Under the pieces are notes generated by a model that had not been told where the DNA came from, did no database searches, and saw only the letters and a list, made by a program, of their open reading frames with translations. A program made the position numbers and the translations under genes. 64,000 bases of DNA from Zobellia laminariae (GTDB taxonomy: Bacteria; Bacteroidota; Bacteroidia; Flavobacteriales; Flavobacteriaceae), in assembly GCF_009725995.1 (NCBI RefSeq), contig NZ_RCNS01000003.1, forward strand, positions 806,001 to 870,000, read 5' to 3'. Below, piece by piece: positions 47,585-57,106 of this stretch. The number at the start of each line of letters is the position of its first letter. Positions within the stretch are counted from its first letter, which is position 1.

Positions 47585-47959
47585 TCAATGACATTCTTGG
47601 CAGGTTCCAGTCAAAACGCAATTTACATTTTCAACGAAATATTTTTCTGGAATTGTAAAATTAACTTCAACTGGTAAACACTCTATCGTTTCGCATTTCA
47701 TACATCTGAAATGAAAATGGTATAATGGTTTTTCATTTTCGTCACACTTCAAACATAATGCAAAATACTGCTTGCCATCCTCAGCGACGACCCTATGTAA
47801 TACCCCATCCTCACAAAAGCGATTTAAAACACGATAAATAGTAGCCCTGTTTATATCAATGCCAATCTCCTGCTCTATCGCGTCTTGACTCATTGCTTTA
47901 TTCGTATTCAATAATACTTCTAAAACAGCTTCCTTGGTGGGCGTATTTCTTCTTTTCAT
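47585..47959 (-). CDS. Fur-family metal-responsive repressor
   Basis: 124 residues with the Fur layout: an N-terminal winged helix (TPTKEAVLEVLLNTNKAMS, INRATIYRVLNRF), then the metal-binding region YHFHFRCMKCETIECL and the C-terminal pair CQECH. The two CxxC pairs form the structural zinc site. The metal sensed could be zinc, iron or manganese; the adjacent MerC gene argues for a soft metal or zinc. It is divergent from the next operon, with candidate operators between. Confidence 0.88.
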   Translation of the reverse strand: MKRRNTPTKEAVLEVLLNTNKAMSQDAIEQEIGIDINRATIYRVLNRFCEDGVLHRVVAEDGKQYFALCLKCDENEKPLYHFHFRCMKCETIECLPVEVNFTIPEKYFVENVNCVLTGTCQECH

Positions 47960-47976
47960 TAATTAATGCGATTTAT

Positions 47977-48060
47977 TTGCAATAAACTATTGCGACATTA
48001 TTGCAATATACGGATTAAATAATATATTTGTCAACCAAACTATTGCGACATCGTTGCATT
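47977..48060. promoter_or_regulatory. Candidate Fur-type operators
   Basis: TGCAATA, AAC, TATTGCG (47978-47994) forms a near-perfect 7-3-7 dyad. TATTGC recurs at 47999-48004 and in a second block: AAACTATTGCGACATTATTGCA at 47985-48005 is repeated as AAACTATTGCGACATCGTTGCA at 48038-48057. Two tandem copies in the divergent gap suit a repressor controlling both fur and the downstream genes. Confidence 0.6.
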
Positions 48061-48163
48061 TATTAATTTTTAATGATTAGGAGATGTACCAAAGCAAGGA
48101 TGTTTAGTTGCCTTGCCAATTATTTTGCCTATTCAACGAATTGATTTTAGTAAACACGGGCTT

Positions 48164-49071
48164 ATGAAAAGAAATAAAAAAATTGAGGTGATAATTATTG
48201 GGGGGAGTTATGCAGGGCTTTCTGCAGCAATGGCTTTAGGTCGTTCCTTGCGAAATGTGTTGGTAATAGATAGTGGAAACCCCTGTAATAAACATACACC
48301 GCACTCGCAAAACTTCTTGACTCAAGATGGCAAAACACCAGAACAAATTTCCACGTTAGCCAAACAACAGGTTGAACATTACAGTACCGTTTCTTTTTTA
48401 AGCGATTTCGCCATTAGTGGCAGAAAGACATCTAAAGGTTTTGAAATTAAAACAGAAACAGGGAAGATCTTTACAACTAAAAAAATAATTTTCGCCACTG
48501 GTGTTAAGGACGTAATGCCGGATATCAATGGATTTTCAGAATGTTGGGGGAAATCTGTTATACACTGTCCCTATTGTCACGGTTACGAACATAAAGCTGT
48601 AAAAACAGCACTCATTGCTAATGGAGAAAGAGCGTTTCATATGACTCCTTTGATTCATAACCTTACCAATGATTTGACCATTTTGACCAATGGTGAAATG
48701 GATTTTGATGAAACACAGTTAAAAAAATTCAAAAAAATAATATCACAGTAATCGAAAAAGAAATACAGGCAATTGAACATGACAATGGTTCAATTAATAA
48801 AATAGTTTTCGATGATGGTAGTAAAGAAAATTATCGAGCGGCCTATGCTGCAATTCCATTTGAGCAGCATACTACCATACCATTCGACCTTGGATGTGAA
48901 GTAACCGATCAAGGGCATATCAACGTGAATTTTTTTGAACAAACCACCGTTCATGGCATTTACGCATGTGGGGATAATTCCAGTCCAATGCGTTCGGTAT
49001 CGTATGCAATAGCAACAGGAAATATTGCTGGCGCTATGGTCAATAAAGAATTATGCGATGAGCAATTTTAG
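48164..49071 (+). pseudogene. Thioredoxin-reductase-like flavoprotein, frameshifted
   Basis: About 302 residues when repaired. It begins MKRNKKIEVIIIGGSYAGLSAAMAL (FAD-binding), and the redox-active pair is CPYCHGYE near residue 140. The first frame ends in a stop at 48749-48751, while the rest (NNITVIEKEIQAI to GIYACGDNS, then ATGNIAGAMVNKEL) is encoded one base out of frame up to 49071. The break lies in a run of seven As near 48732-48740; one more A would restore the reading frame. It may be a dead gene, a slippage-controlled one or a sequencing error in a homopolymer. It is the first gene of the cargo operon. Confidence 0.85.
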
Positions 49072-49083
49072 AAAAAACTAATT

Positions 49084-49344
49084 ATGATTGAAGTTTTCAC
49101 AACAAATATTCCCAATGAAAATTGTGCAATGGACATTATAGCAAGGCTACAGAATAACTTTTCAGAATTAAAAATTAGTTTTGATATAGAACATAAAGTC
49201 ATTAATTATCCTTGCAATTATAGTATACTCAGGATTGAAGGAAATATAAATAATGTAAATGACTTTATTCTGATAGTTAAAAAATGGGGCTTTGAATGTA
49301 CTATTCTAGAAGATAGAATATGTAAAAAACAGAAAGCGAAATGA
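49084..49344 (+). CDS. Small ferredoxin-fold-like protein, unknown function
   Basis: 86 residues with an alternating beta-alpha-beta pattern like heavy-metal-associated domains (IEVFTTNIPNENCAMDIIARL, LRIEGNI, WGFECTILED), but without the metal-binding CxxC pair. Two single Cys residues remain (ENCAM and GFECT). It overlaps the methyltransferase by 4 bases and is part of the Fur-regulated cargo operon, so a role in metal handling is likely but only inferred. Confidence 0.55.
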   Translation: MIEVFTTNIPNENCAMDIIARLQNNFSELKISFDIEHKVINYPCNYSILRIEGNINNVNDFILIVKKWGFECTILEDRICKKQKAK

Positions 49345-49967
49345 CCGAATTTTGGGAAGGAAATTTTAGTGAGAAACAGGAGCTATGGGGCTTAAAACCT
49401 GCCAAATCCGCCATAATAGCAAAAGACTTTTTTATTCAGGAAAAGGTAAAGAATATACTTATTCCCGGGATTGGTTATGGTCGAAATGCAAAGTTGTTTA
49501 TAGATAATGGCATGGCTGTTACGGGCATAGAAATATCAAAAACGGCCATTGAATTGGCAAGAAAACACTACGAAAATAAAATGGTTATTTATCATGGTTC
49601 CGTATCGGATATGCCTTTTGATTCCAAAGAATATGAAGGTATCTATTGCCATGCACTAATTCATTTATTGGATAAAGACGAAAGACGAAAACTAATCCTA
49701 GACTGCTATGAACAGCTAGTTGAAAACGGATATATGATTTTTACGGTAATCACAAAAGAGGCTCCTAATTTTGGAAAAGGGAAGCATTTGAGCACAGACC
49801 GGTACGAATTTCACCAGGGTGCGAAAATATTTTATTACGACAGGTCATCTGTAAAAGATGAATTTGCTGTAGCGGGCCTTTTTGATATCACAGAAATAAA
49901 AGAGAATCAACCGTTTTACGTGGTAAAATGTAAAAAAACCAAACCTTTTGTCCGTACTAAAAAATAA
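49341..49967 (+). CDS. Class I SAM-dependent methyltransferase
   Basis: 208 residues. Motif I for SAM binding is ILIPGIGYGRNAKLF, followed by TGIEISKTAIELARK, SVSDMPFDSKEYEGIYCHALIHLL (motif IV) and a C-terminal beta-hairpin. The resemblance is to tellurite-resistance or thiopurine-type methyltransferases, and position in a metal operon suggests methylation of a metal or metalloid species. It is coupled by a 4-base overlap with the preceding gene and is 5 bases upstream of the MerC gene. Confidence 0.8.
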   Translation: MTEFWEGNFSEKQELWGLKPAKSAIIAKDFFIQEKVKNILIPGIGYGRNAKLFIDNGMAVTGIEISKTAIELARKHYENKMVIYHGSVSDMPFDSKEYEGIYCHALIHLLDKDERRKLILDCYEQLVENGYMIFTVITKEAPNFGKGKHLSTDRYEFHQGAKIFYYDRSSVKDEFAVAGLFDITEIKENQPFYVVKCKKTKPFVRTKK

Positions 49968-49971
49968 TTAA

Positions 49972-50355
49972 ATGAAAATTAAAAAAAATACCATTGACCT
50001 CATAGCACTTTCAAGTGCACTGATTTGTGCCATACATTGTATGGCGATACCCATGCTACTTTCAATTTCTGCATTGAATAGCTTATATTTTTTGGAGAAC
50101 CCCTATGTGGAAGGAATATTCATAAGTTTGGGTATAGTCTTTGTGTTCACATCACTATGGCCGAGTTATAAAAAAATACATTTCCAAGCAAAACCTCTGC
50201 TATATGCTGCCTTGGGATTTATATTTATTGCATTGGGTAGACTCAACTTAACTGAGCTATGGGAAATCACCAATACAGTTACCGGTAGTGTACTGATTTC
50301 CTTAGGTCACTTTTTGAATTGGAAATTATTACGGACAATAGAAAATTATGTTTGA
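49972..50355 (+). CDS. MerC-domain inner-membrane protein
   Basis: 127 residues with four membrane segments. The conserved Cys pair of MerC-type transporters is visible near residues 19-24 (LICAIHCMAIPMLL). MerC proteins carry Hg(II), and in Bacteroidota they sit next to Fur-type regulators, suggesting a role in other metals such as zinc. It ends the cargo operon, which looks like a metal-response package inserted beside the mobilisation genes. Confidence 0.85.
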   Translation: MKIKKNTIDLIALSSALICAIHCMAIPMLLSISALNSLYFLENPYVEGIFISLGIVFVFTSLWPSYKKIHFQAKPLLYAALGFIFIALGRLNLTELWEITNTVTGSVLISLGHFLNWKLLRTIENYV

Positions 50356-51520
50356 CATTCTTGTCTATTGATATTTGTAAATCGCTAAACATAAGACTTC
50401 TATTTTATACCCACTCTTTTAATTACCATATAAATAGCGGGACTTCATGCATTGTCTCCAATGAATGAAGAAGATCAAACAATTCATTGTATGATTTTCA
50501 ATATGCATTTACACATTACAACCTGCAAAAAAAACTTGATTTGATAAAACATTTGATATAAGATCAAAATAGGCAGAGCAGTAACTTTTCTTTTCTGCTG
50601 AAATCTGAAGAAAATTGTCCATCACTTCCATTATCGTTTCCAAAATCTGTTTAGAACGCATTCCAGCTTTTTTTGATAATGAACACGAGTTCAAATTTCT
50701 TACCCACCATCGTTCCAGCCTTGAAAAAAGTAGAATCACTAGAACTAAGTTGAAAATTTAAATTAGCTGTGCGCAAGAAAAAATAAAAATCTATTAAAAA
50801 CATCCAGTGCGCAGTTCCTCCTTAACTTCCGTATCCATTTTTTTTATATCCCATTATCCGTACATAATTCCTCCATAGGAAATTCGCAGGTTTGTTCAAT
50901 GCTTCTAAACTAAATTTTGCAGGTTACCACAACGCAATAAAAATGCTTCTTCAGGTGTGGCGAACACTACAGTTTGCTTAGCCGATTTAGCGATGCTCTT
51001 TATTCCATAAGAATGATAAAGAATCCTTGATGTCGCGTAACTGAATCGGCCTACATGAGTTTTTGCATCTTCGAATTTTTAGGGTTACTGATTTTATCGT
51101 AAACACGTTCTAGAAGCATGGCCTAATAAAATAATGCGGACGCTTATAACAGATAATTTACCCCCTAAGATGGGATGTTATAAAAAAAACTCAGGTGTTG
51201 ATCAATCCACGCTACGTCGCACTATATAATTCCTTCTAAATCAAACAAACATTTTGCTTCTAAGCACCTCACTGATTTAATTATATGAACGCTGATAATC
51301 TTTGACTAATAATAAGATTAAATGTTGAATTATAGGAGCTTCAGCAAAATCCTTTTCAATCTTGCTACAATTCATAGTGTAATTATTGCATACGTTAATC
51401 AGTTAATTTCCGATTAACTAGGATAAGCATAGCAACTACATTTAAGGAGGATTATAGGAATACTCTTAAGGTTGACCAAAAGTGAGTGAATAAAGTATGA
51501 AAAGCGATCAAGAGTTATTC
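50356..51520. other. Decayed intergenic stretch
   Basis: Over 1.1 kb with protein-like patches but no gene. On the minus strand near 50906-51064 one frame reads HVGRFSYATSRIL and TPEEAFLLRCGNLQN. A second patch (50509-50739, KAGMRSKQILETIMEV) resembles a regulator C-terminus, but neither has a proper start and both are damaged. No RNA gene was recognised. Confidence 0.4.
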
Positions 51521-51754
51521 TTAGACGCCTACCATCTGAAAAAACTCGCTTAACTTTAGATTTCTAGCTTCACAGATTTTGTTTAGAGTTTCAACAGGTA
51601 TTCTGTATCCATTCTTACTCTTTATTTTTCTAACAGTACTTTCATCAATATTGTGAATATTTGCGAAAGAACTTTGGGATTTGCCTTCATTTAGCCATGG
51701 AAATAACCACTTCTTAGTGATAAAACTGCAAATTTCCAGATTAATATTAGACAT
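51521..51754 (-). CDS. Small XRE-type helix-turn-helix protein
   Basis: 77 residues from an ATG. The central SFANIHNIDESTVRKIKSKNGYRIPVETLNKICEARN is an XRE-type helix-turn-helix with its recognition helix at ESTVRKIKS. Such single-domain regulators are common in flavobacterial accessory DNA. A perfect 6-2-6 palindrome 36 bases upstream of the start codon is a probable operator. There is no partner gene, so its targets are unknown. Confidence 0.7.
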   Translation of the reverse strand: MSNINLEICSFITKKWLFPWLNEGKSQSSFANIHNIDESTVRKIKSKNGYRIPVETLNKICEARNLKLSEFFQMVGV

Positions 51755-51789
51755 GCTAACAAAGAAAAGAGGTAGTTAATAAAATTTCG

Positions 51790-51803
51790 CGGTCGAACGA
51801 CCG
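51790..51803. promoter_or_regulatory. Perfect palindrome, likely operator of the XRE gene
   Basis: CGGTCG, AA, CGACCG (51790-51803) is an exact 6-2-6 palindrome and far richer in GC than its surroundings. It lies 36 bases upstream of the XRE start codon. Confidence 0.55.
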
Positions 51804-51920
51804 TATTTTAAATTATTTGCTTATATTAGTATCGAATTATTAATTTTGCGATTCTTCTAAAAGCAAAAACATTAGAAGCATTCGCTTTGAATCTCGCATT
51901 AGAAAACTGGTAATTTTTAT

Positions 51921-51980
51921 GTGTACGAGATGATAAGCAGATTGCTCACGACCCGGGCGTGGGCTCTCTTATCTGTACAC
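51921..51980. other. 60-base structured hairpin
   Basis: Three stacked pairings can be drawn: GTGTAC/GTACAC at the ends, GATAAG/CTTATC in the middle, and GCTCACG/CGTGGGC (one wobble) below a 7-base loop, ACCCGGG. The bulges are uneven. It may be a regulatory RNA, a recombination site or a folded element end. It is not followed by a T-run. Confidence 0.5.
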
Positions 51981-52203
51981 TAGGTATACCAGTACCACTA
52001 ATGCAGTAAGTTGAGCTCCACGCCTTTTATTTTTTGGTCCTCAACCTATCTCAAAGCCTTTGTACTAGTGGTCAACGAAGTCTCGCATTTAATTTAGGCA
52101 TGATGAGCAACACTTATCCTACATATGCTACACAAAGACCGCCACTCAACCTCCAATTTTGGAGAGCTGATGGTCCATCAGTACTTGAGCTGCTCTTTAA
52201 GAA

Positions 52204-52253
52204 GAAGCCCAAAAACCCGGTCTAAAACTTTCTTGGCTGTAGTTTTGGGCTTC
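52204..52253. other. Perfect 11-bp inverted repeat upstream of susC
   Basis: GAAGCCCAAAA (52204-52214) and TTTTGGGCTTC (52243-52253) are exact complements separated by 28 bases. They lie about 280 bases upstream of susC. The function is unknown; a leader structure or element end is possible. The rest of 51981-52531 holds degraded coding patches and one poor 63-codon frame (52034-52225) that I reject. Confidence 0.45.
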
Positions 52254-52531
52254 CAATTCATCCTCTCCGGTTAACGATACCTTCTTTACCCAAAGCTGAT
52301 TTAATCTTTTTTATGGCATCCGGCCATACAACGTCATCCTAGCCACCCACTTTAAAAATTTCCAGCATCCGAACCCAATCTGGGACTTGGATAGGTCAAT
52401 CCTTGCTTTATTTCAGCGTATAAATGCTAGTTGTAACGCAAAGGTAGGGTTCCATGGAAAAACAAACCCTTCAATACCTATAAAGTATTGTTGGGGACTG
52501 AAATCGATTGTATAAACCAATGATTTAAATT

Positions 52532-55500
52532 ATGAAAAAAACACCAATTATAAACAATGGCTTCTTACCCTTCCTTATCGTATACTTCCTTTTAAGCTCC
52601 TTCCTGAGTTCAAAAATGAATGCAAACACCCCAACCGACAATGGAACCTATTACGAGTACCTACAGTCCATCATTTCGGGAACCATTACCGATATAGACG
52701 GACGTCCTCTTTCTGGCGTTACCATCCAAGTCGGTGATACTAATACAGGAACCATCTCGGAATTTGATGGGTCCTATAATATTCAGGTAGCCTCTGAAAC
52801 CCATTTAATTTTTTCTGCTATCGGCTACAAAACAGAAAAAATTCCCGTTAATGGCAAACAGATAATCAATGTGACACTCCGAGAGAATGTCACTCAACTG
52901 GACGAAGTTGTCCTCAACGCAGGTTATTATTCTATAAGAGACAAGGAACGAACGGGCAACATTTCTACCATCAAAGCCGATGTGATGGAAAAGCAACCCG
53001 TTGCTAATCCCTTAGCGGCTATGCAAGGACACCTTTCCGGGGTTAATATCGTCCAAAATACCGGAGTGCCCGGAGGAGGGTTCTCCATTGAGGTTAGGGG
53101 CCGCAATTTCATCAATGGAGTTTCCGATCCCTTGTTCATCGTAGACGGTGTGCCGTTCGGGTCACAATCCTTAGGTGTTGCCAGGTTGTCCAACCAGATT
53201 GTTGGAGGTAACATCAGTCCACTCAATGCCATCAACCCCAACGATATCCAGAGCATCGAAGTGCTGAAAGACGCAGATGCCACTGCTATTTATGGATCCC
53301 GCGGGGCCAATGGCGTCGTTCTTATTACAACCAAGAAGGGAAAATCGGGCAAGACACGGTTCGATGCCAATATTAATACTTCTCTTGGAGAAGTATCCAA
53401 CTTCTTGGACCTAATGGATACACAACAATATCTGGAGGTCCGCAGGGAGGGCATTTCCAATGATGGGGTCGGTGATCTATTGAGTGAACCCGCTTTGGAC
53501 TTCTTTTGGCCCGATGTTACGGTATGGGACCAAGACCGATATACTGATTGGCAGAAGGAACTTATAGGGGGTACGGCGTATCGGAACAATATCCAACTTT
53601 CGGTTTCCGGGGGAAATGACAGGACACAGTTTTTGGTAGGTGGGACCTACCAAAAAGAGACCACGGTCTTCCCTGGGGATTTTAACTATCAAAAGGCCCA
53701 TTTGAACAGCACGGTGAACCACCGATCCGAAAATGGCAAATTCAAGGTCAATTTCTCAACTTCCTATACCCGGGAGAACAACCAATTGCCCAGCGTGGAC
53801 TTTACCCCCAAGGCCTATTCACTGGAACCCAATGCGCCGGAAGTCTATGATGGGGAAGGTAATATCAATTGGGAAAACAATACCTACGACAACCCCATTG
53901 CGGCTTTGGATGAAAAGTATGTGGCCGTTTCCAATACGCTTATCTCCAATGCGGCCGTCTCCTACAACATCATGCCCAACTTGGAACTGAAATCGAACAT
54001 CGGCTTTACAAGCTACCGATTGGACTCCTACAGGGCCATGCCCAGTTCCGCAAGAAATCCGCAATATGGGCTTACCCCGCAAAATTATTCCTACCTCATG
54101 ACCAATGCGTCCCAAAGGGAGTCATGGATCGTGGAGCCACAGATCAACTGGAAAAAGGAATTGAACAAGTTTTCAGTGAACGTCCTTCTAGGAACCACTT
54201 TCCAACAGGAGCGCTCCGAACAGCTTGCATTGAGGGGGCGTGGTTTTCCCAATGATGAGCTGATCCTTAACCTCGCCGCTGCACAGAACCTTGAAGTCCT
54301 TTCAAATTCGGATGCTGAATATAGGTACAATGCAGTATTTGGAAGAATCAATCTAAAATTATCGGATCGATATATTCTTAACTTTACCGGAAGAAGGGAC
54401 GGCTCTTCACGGTTCGGTCCAGGAAAACAGTTCGGTAATTTTGGTGCCGTAGGCCTTGCATGGATATTTTCCAAGGAATCCCTTTTCGGGGAAAATTCCG
54501 CGCTGAGCTTTGGCAAGCTGCGAACCAGTTATGGAACAACGGGGAGTGATAATATTGGGGATTACCGGTTCTTGGATACCTATACGGTAACTGGAAACGA
54601 TTACGATGGCATTACCTTAGTGGAGCCGACCGGGATATTCAATCCCTTGTTCGGATGGGAGGAAAATCAAAAACTGGAGGCTGCACTGGAACTGGGCTTT
54701 TTCCAGGATCGGTTATTAATCAATACTTCGTGGTACCGTAACAGATCTTCCAACCAACTTGTGGGAATTCCATTGGCCGCAACTACCGGATTTTACGAAC
54801 TGACAGGGAATTTTGATGCTATAGTGGAGAACTCGGGCCTAGAATTGGATCTGCGAGCGGTCAATGTGAAATCGGAAACCTTTCAATGGTCCACTTCCTT
54901 CAACTTGACCGTTCCCCAGAATAAGTTGGTAGCCTTTGACGGTTTGGAAACCTCTACCTTCGCCAACCGTTATGTCATCGGGGAACCTTTAACCATCGTT
55001 AAACTCTACCAAGCGAACGGCGTTAATCCGGACACGGGGGTCTATGAGTTCGAGGATTTTAACGGGGATGGGGCTATAAGTAATCTCGAGGACCGGCAAT
55101 GGATCGAGGATCTGGCCCCTGAGTTTTATGGGGGCATTGGCAATAGTTTAAATCATGGGAATCTGACCTTCGATGCATTTTTTCAGTTCAAAAAGCAAAA
55201 GGCCTTCAATACCCTGCAGTTCGGATCAATCCCCGGTCGAAAAGGGAACACCCCAGTTGAACTTTATGATCGTTGGCAGCGCCCTGGAGATATGGCCCCC
55301 TTCACCAGGGCGTACAGCGGCTTGGTCCCAACCGGAGGACTGGACAGGTTACAGCAGGAAAGTAACGCTACGGTATCCGATGCTTCCTTTGTTCGTCTAA
55401 GGAACATTTCCATTAACTATAGGATTCCCCGAATGAAAAAGGGTCCAGAAATAAATGTATACCTCCAAGGACAAAACCTCTGGACATTAACAGCTTTTAA

Positions 55501-55582
55501 AGGTCCGGACCCTGAACAGCCCACAAGTACGCGATTACCACCATTGCGTCAAATCACCCTAGGACTCCAACTCAGTTTTTAA
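52532..55582 (+). CDS. SusC/RagA-family TonB-linked outer-membrane transporter
   Basis: 1016 residues. After the signal peptide (residues 1-33) comes a carboxypeptidase-D-like regulatory domain (SGTITDIDGRPLSGVTIQVG), then a DEVVLNAGY linker and the plug (VANPLAAMQGHLSGVNIV, PLFIVDGVPFG, DADATAIYGSRGANGVVLITTKKG). The remainder is the 22-strand barrel ending LRQITLGLQLSF, the usual C-terminal Phe. SusC imports ligands captured by SusD, powered by TonB. A SusD gene follows 15 bases later and a secreted metalloprotease after that, so peptides are the likely ligand. The GC content is clearly higher than in the first third of the window. Confidence 0.95.
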   Translation: MKKTPIINNGFLPFLIVYFLLSSFLSSKMNANTPTDNGTYYEYLQSIISGTITDIDGRPLSGVTIQVGDTNTGTISEFDGSYNIQVASETHLIFSAIGYKTEKIPVNGKQIINVTLRENVTQLDEVVLNAGYYSIRDKERTGNISTIKADVMEKQPVANPLAAMQGHLSGVNIVQNTGVPGGGFSIEVRGRNFINGVSDPLFIVDGVPFGSQSLGVARLSNQIVGGNISPLNAINPNDIQSIEVLKDADATAIYGSRGANGVVLITTKKGKSGKTRFDANINTSLGEVSNFLDLMDTQQYLEVRREGISNDGVGDLLSEPALDFFWPDVTVWDQDRYTDWQKELIGGTAYRNNIQLSVSGGNDRTQFLVGGTYQKETTVFPGDFNYQKAHLNSTVNHRSENGKFKVNFSTSYTRENNQLPSVDFTPKAYSLEPNAPEVYDGEGNINWENNTYDNPIAALDEKYVAVSNTLISNAAVSYNIMPNLELKSNIGFTSYRLDSYRAMPSSARNPQYGLTPQNYSYLMTNASQRESWIVEPQINWKKELNKFSVNVLLGTTFQQERSEQLALRGRGFPNDELILNLAAAQNLEVLSNSDAEYRYNAVFGRINLKLSDRYILNFTGRRDGSSRFGPGKQFGNFGAVGLAWIFSKESLFGENSALSFGKLRTSYGTTGSDNIGDYRFLDTYTVTGNDYDGITLVEPTGIFNPLFGWEENQKLEAALELGFFQDRLLINTSWYRNRSSNQLVGIPLAATTGFYELTGNFDAIVENSGLELDLRAVNVKSETFQWSTSFNLTVPQNKLVAFDGLETSTFANRYVIGEPLTIVKLYQANGVNPDTGVYEFEDFNGDGAISNLEDRQWIEDLAPEFYGGIGNSLNHGNLTFDAFFQFKKQKAFNTLQFGSIPGRKGNTPVELYDRWQRPGDMAPFTRAYSGLVPTGGLDRLQQESNATVSDASFVRLRNISINYRIPRMKKGPEINVYLQGQNLWTLTAFKGPDPEQPTSTRLPPLRQITLGLQLSF

Positions 55583-55597
55583 AATAAAGTGAAAAAT

Positions 55598-57037
55598 ATG
55601 AAATTTCTGAAAAACATAACAGATGCCCAAAGGCCCACTTATTCAACCTTGTACGACCCCATTAAACTGTTACTCCAGAGAGCCGTATGCGTCGCAATGA
55701 CAATGATTTTGTTCGGATGTACAACATTTGTGGAAGTCGATCCCCCTAAGAATACCTTAGTGTCCGAGACCGTTTTTAACAACGCTGCCACCGTGGAATC
55801 CGCCCTGGCGAATCTTTATTTTGATATAAGGGAACAGGGCATGGTATCAGGGACCACAGGGTTGACCCCTGTCCTGGGTATCTATAGTGATGAACTGGAC
55901 TATTATGGTTTTAATACCGATCTACCACAATTCTACCGGCACGACCTACTTGCAAGTAACGGTATCACCACCAATTGGTGGAGCCAGGCATACCATACGA
56001 TTTATGGTGCAAACGATATCATCAGAGGCGTGGAAGCTTCAGAAGTCCTGAGCATCGATAACAGAAAAAAGTTCAGGGGGCAGGCCTTGTTTATCAGGGC
56101 CTATATGCACAGCCTCTTGGTTTCAATTTTTGGAGATGTGCCGTACATCGAATCCACGGATTATTTAGAGAACAATAAGGTGTCACGTATGGCAGCGGAA
56201 GAAGTGTACGGAAATATCATAGCGGATCTTAACCGAGCTATAGACGATATGGAAGGATTGGAACCCACTTCAGATGAAAGGGTCCTACCAGATCACTTTG
56301 TGGCCAAGGCGTTACTGGCAAGGATGTACCTATATGTGGAAAATTGGGACATGGCGATATCCCTGTCTTCAGAGCTTATTGACCATTTTTCCTTGGAAGA
56401 TGATATCGATAACGTCTTCCTCAAAGATTCACGTGAAACGCTATGGCAGCTTAAGGCCGATGCCCAATATCCCTTGAACACCAGGGAAGCCGAACAACTG
56501 ATCATACGTTCCATTCCCGGACAGACCTATGCCTTGACGGAGGATCTATTAGTCGTATTTGAAGCGAATGACCTCAGAAAGGACCGATGGGTAGGTAGCG
56601 TATCGGATACGGAAAATACCACTACCCTGTTCTTTGCCAACAAGTACAGGGCTGGTATCAACGAAACCGAATCCTTGGAATATTCCATCATTTTTCGCTT
56701 GTCGGAGCAGGTTCTGATCCGCGCCGAGGGGAGGGCCCGTTTAGGGGAAATTACACGATCACGAGCTGATCTAAATGCTATCCGTAACCGTTCCGGACTT
56801 CCCGATAACACTGGGGATACAGCTGGAGAACTCTTGGATGACATCATCCGAGAACGGAGAATCGAACTCTTTACGGAACAAGGGCTTCGTTGGTTCGACT
56901 TAAAGCGTACGGACATGGCGGACCAGGTGTTGGGTGCACTAAAGCCTAATTGGCAACCTACCGATGTACTGTTCCCCATTCCCGAATCGGAATTGGAGGC
57001 TAATCCCAATCTATTGCCACAGAACGGTGGGTATTGA
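55598..57037 (+). CDS. RagB/SusD-family surface ligand-binding lipoprotein
   Basis: 479 residues from the ATG at 55598; an in-frame start 9 bases earlier is a GTG. The lipobox ends at FGCTT. The rest is the TPR-rich SusD fold: STTNWWSQAYHTIYGANDIIRGV and RGQALFIRAYMHSLLV in the N-terminal half, and ERRIELFTEQGLRWFDLKRTDMA near the end, typical of RagB/SusD. It captures ligand for the SusC partner. It is co-transcribed with SusC and followed by the metalloprotease gene. Confidence 0.93.
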   Translation: MKFLKNITDAQRPTYSTLYDPIKLLLQRAVCVAMTMILFGCTTFVEVDPPKNTLVSETVFNNAATVESALANLYFDIREQGMVSGTTGLTPVLGIYSDELDYYGFNTDLPQFYRHDLLASNGITTNWWSQAYHTIYGANDIIRGVEASEVLSIDNRKKFRGQALFIRAYMHSLLVSIFGDVPYIESTDYLENNKVSRMAAEEVYGNIIADLNRAIDDMEGLEPTSDERVLPDHFVAKALLARMYLYVENWDMAISLSSELIDHFSLEDDIDNVFLKDSRETLWQLKADAQYPLNTREAEQLIIRSIPGQTYALTEDLLVVFEANDLRKDRWVGSVSDTENTTTLFFANKYRAGINETESLEYSIIFRLSEQVLIRAEGRARLGEITRSRADLNAIRNRSGLPDNTGDTAGELLDDIIRERRIELFTEQGLRWFDLKRTDMADQVLGALKPNWQPTDVLFPIPESELEANPNLLPQNGGY

Positions 57038-57106
57038 TTCGGAGCGTTATTGTACCTGCTGTTATAAGAAATAAAATTGTGCGAAACACCCCCATATAAA
57101 TTTAAA

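Noticed and set aside
50509..50739. 76-codon minus-strand frame resembling a TetR regulator C-terminus
   Set aside because: It starts only with GTG, lacks an HTH region, and the neighbouring frame has equally protein-like sequence; no firm family evidence.
52034..52225. 63-codon plus-strand frame upstream of susC
   Set aside because: Odd composition, no motif, and it overlaps the left arm of an 11-bp inverted repeat.
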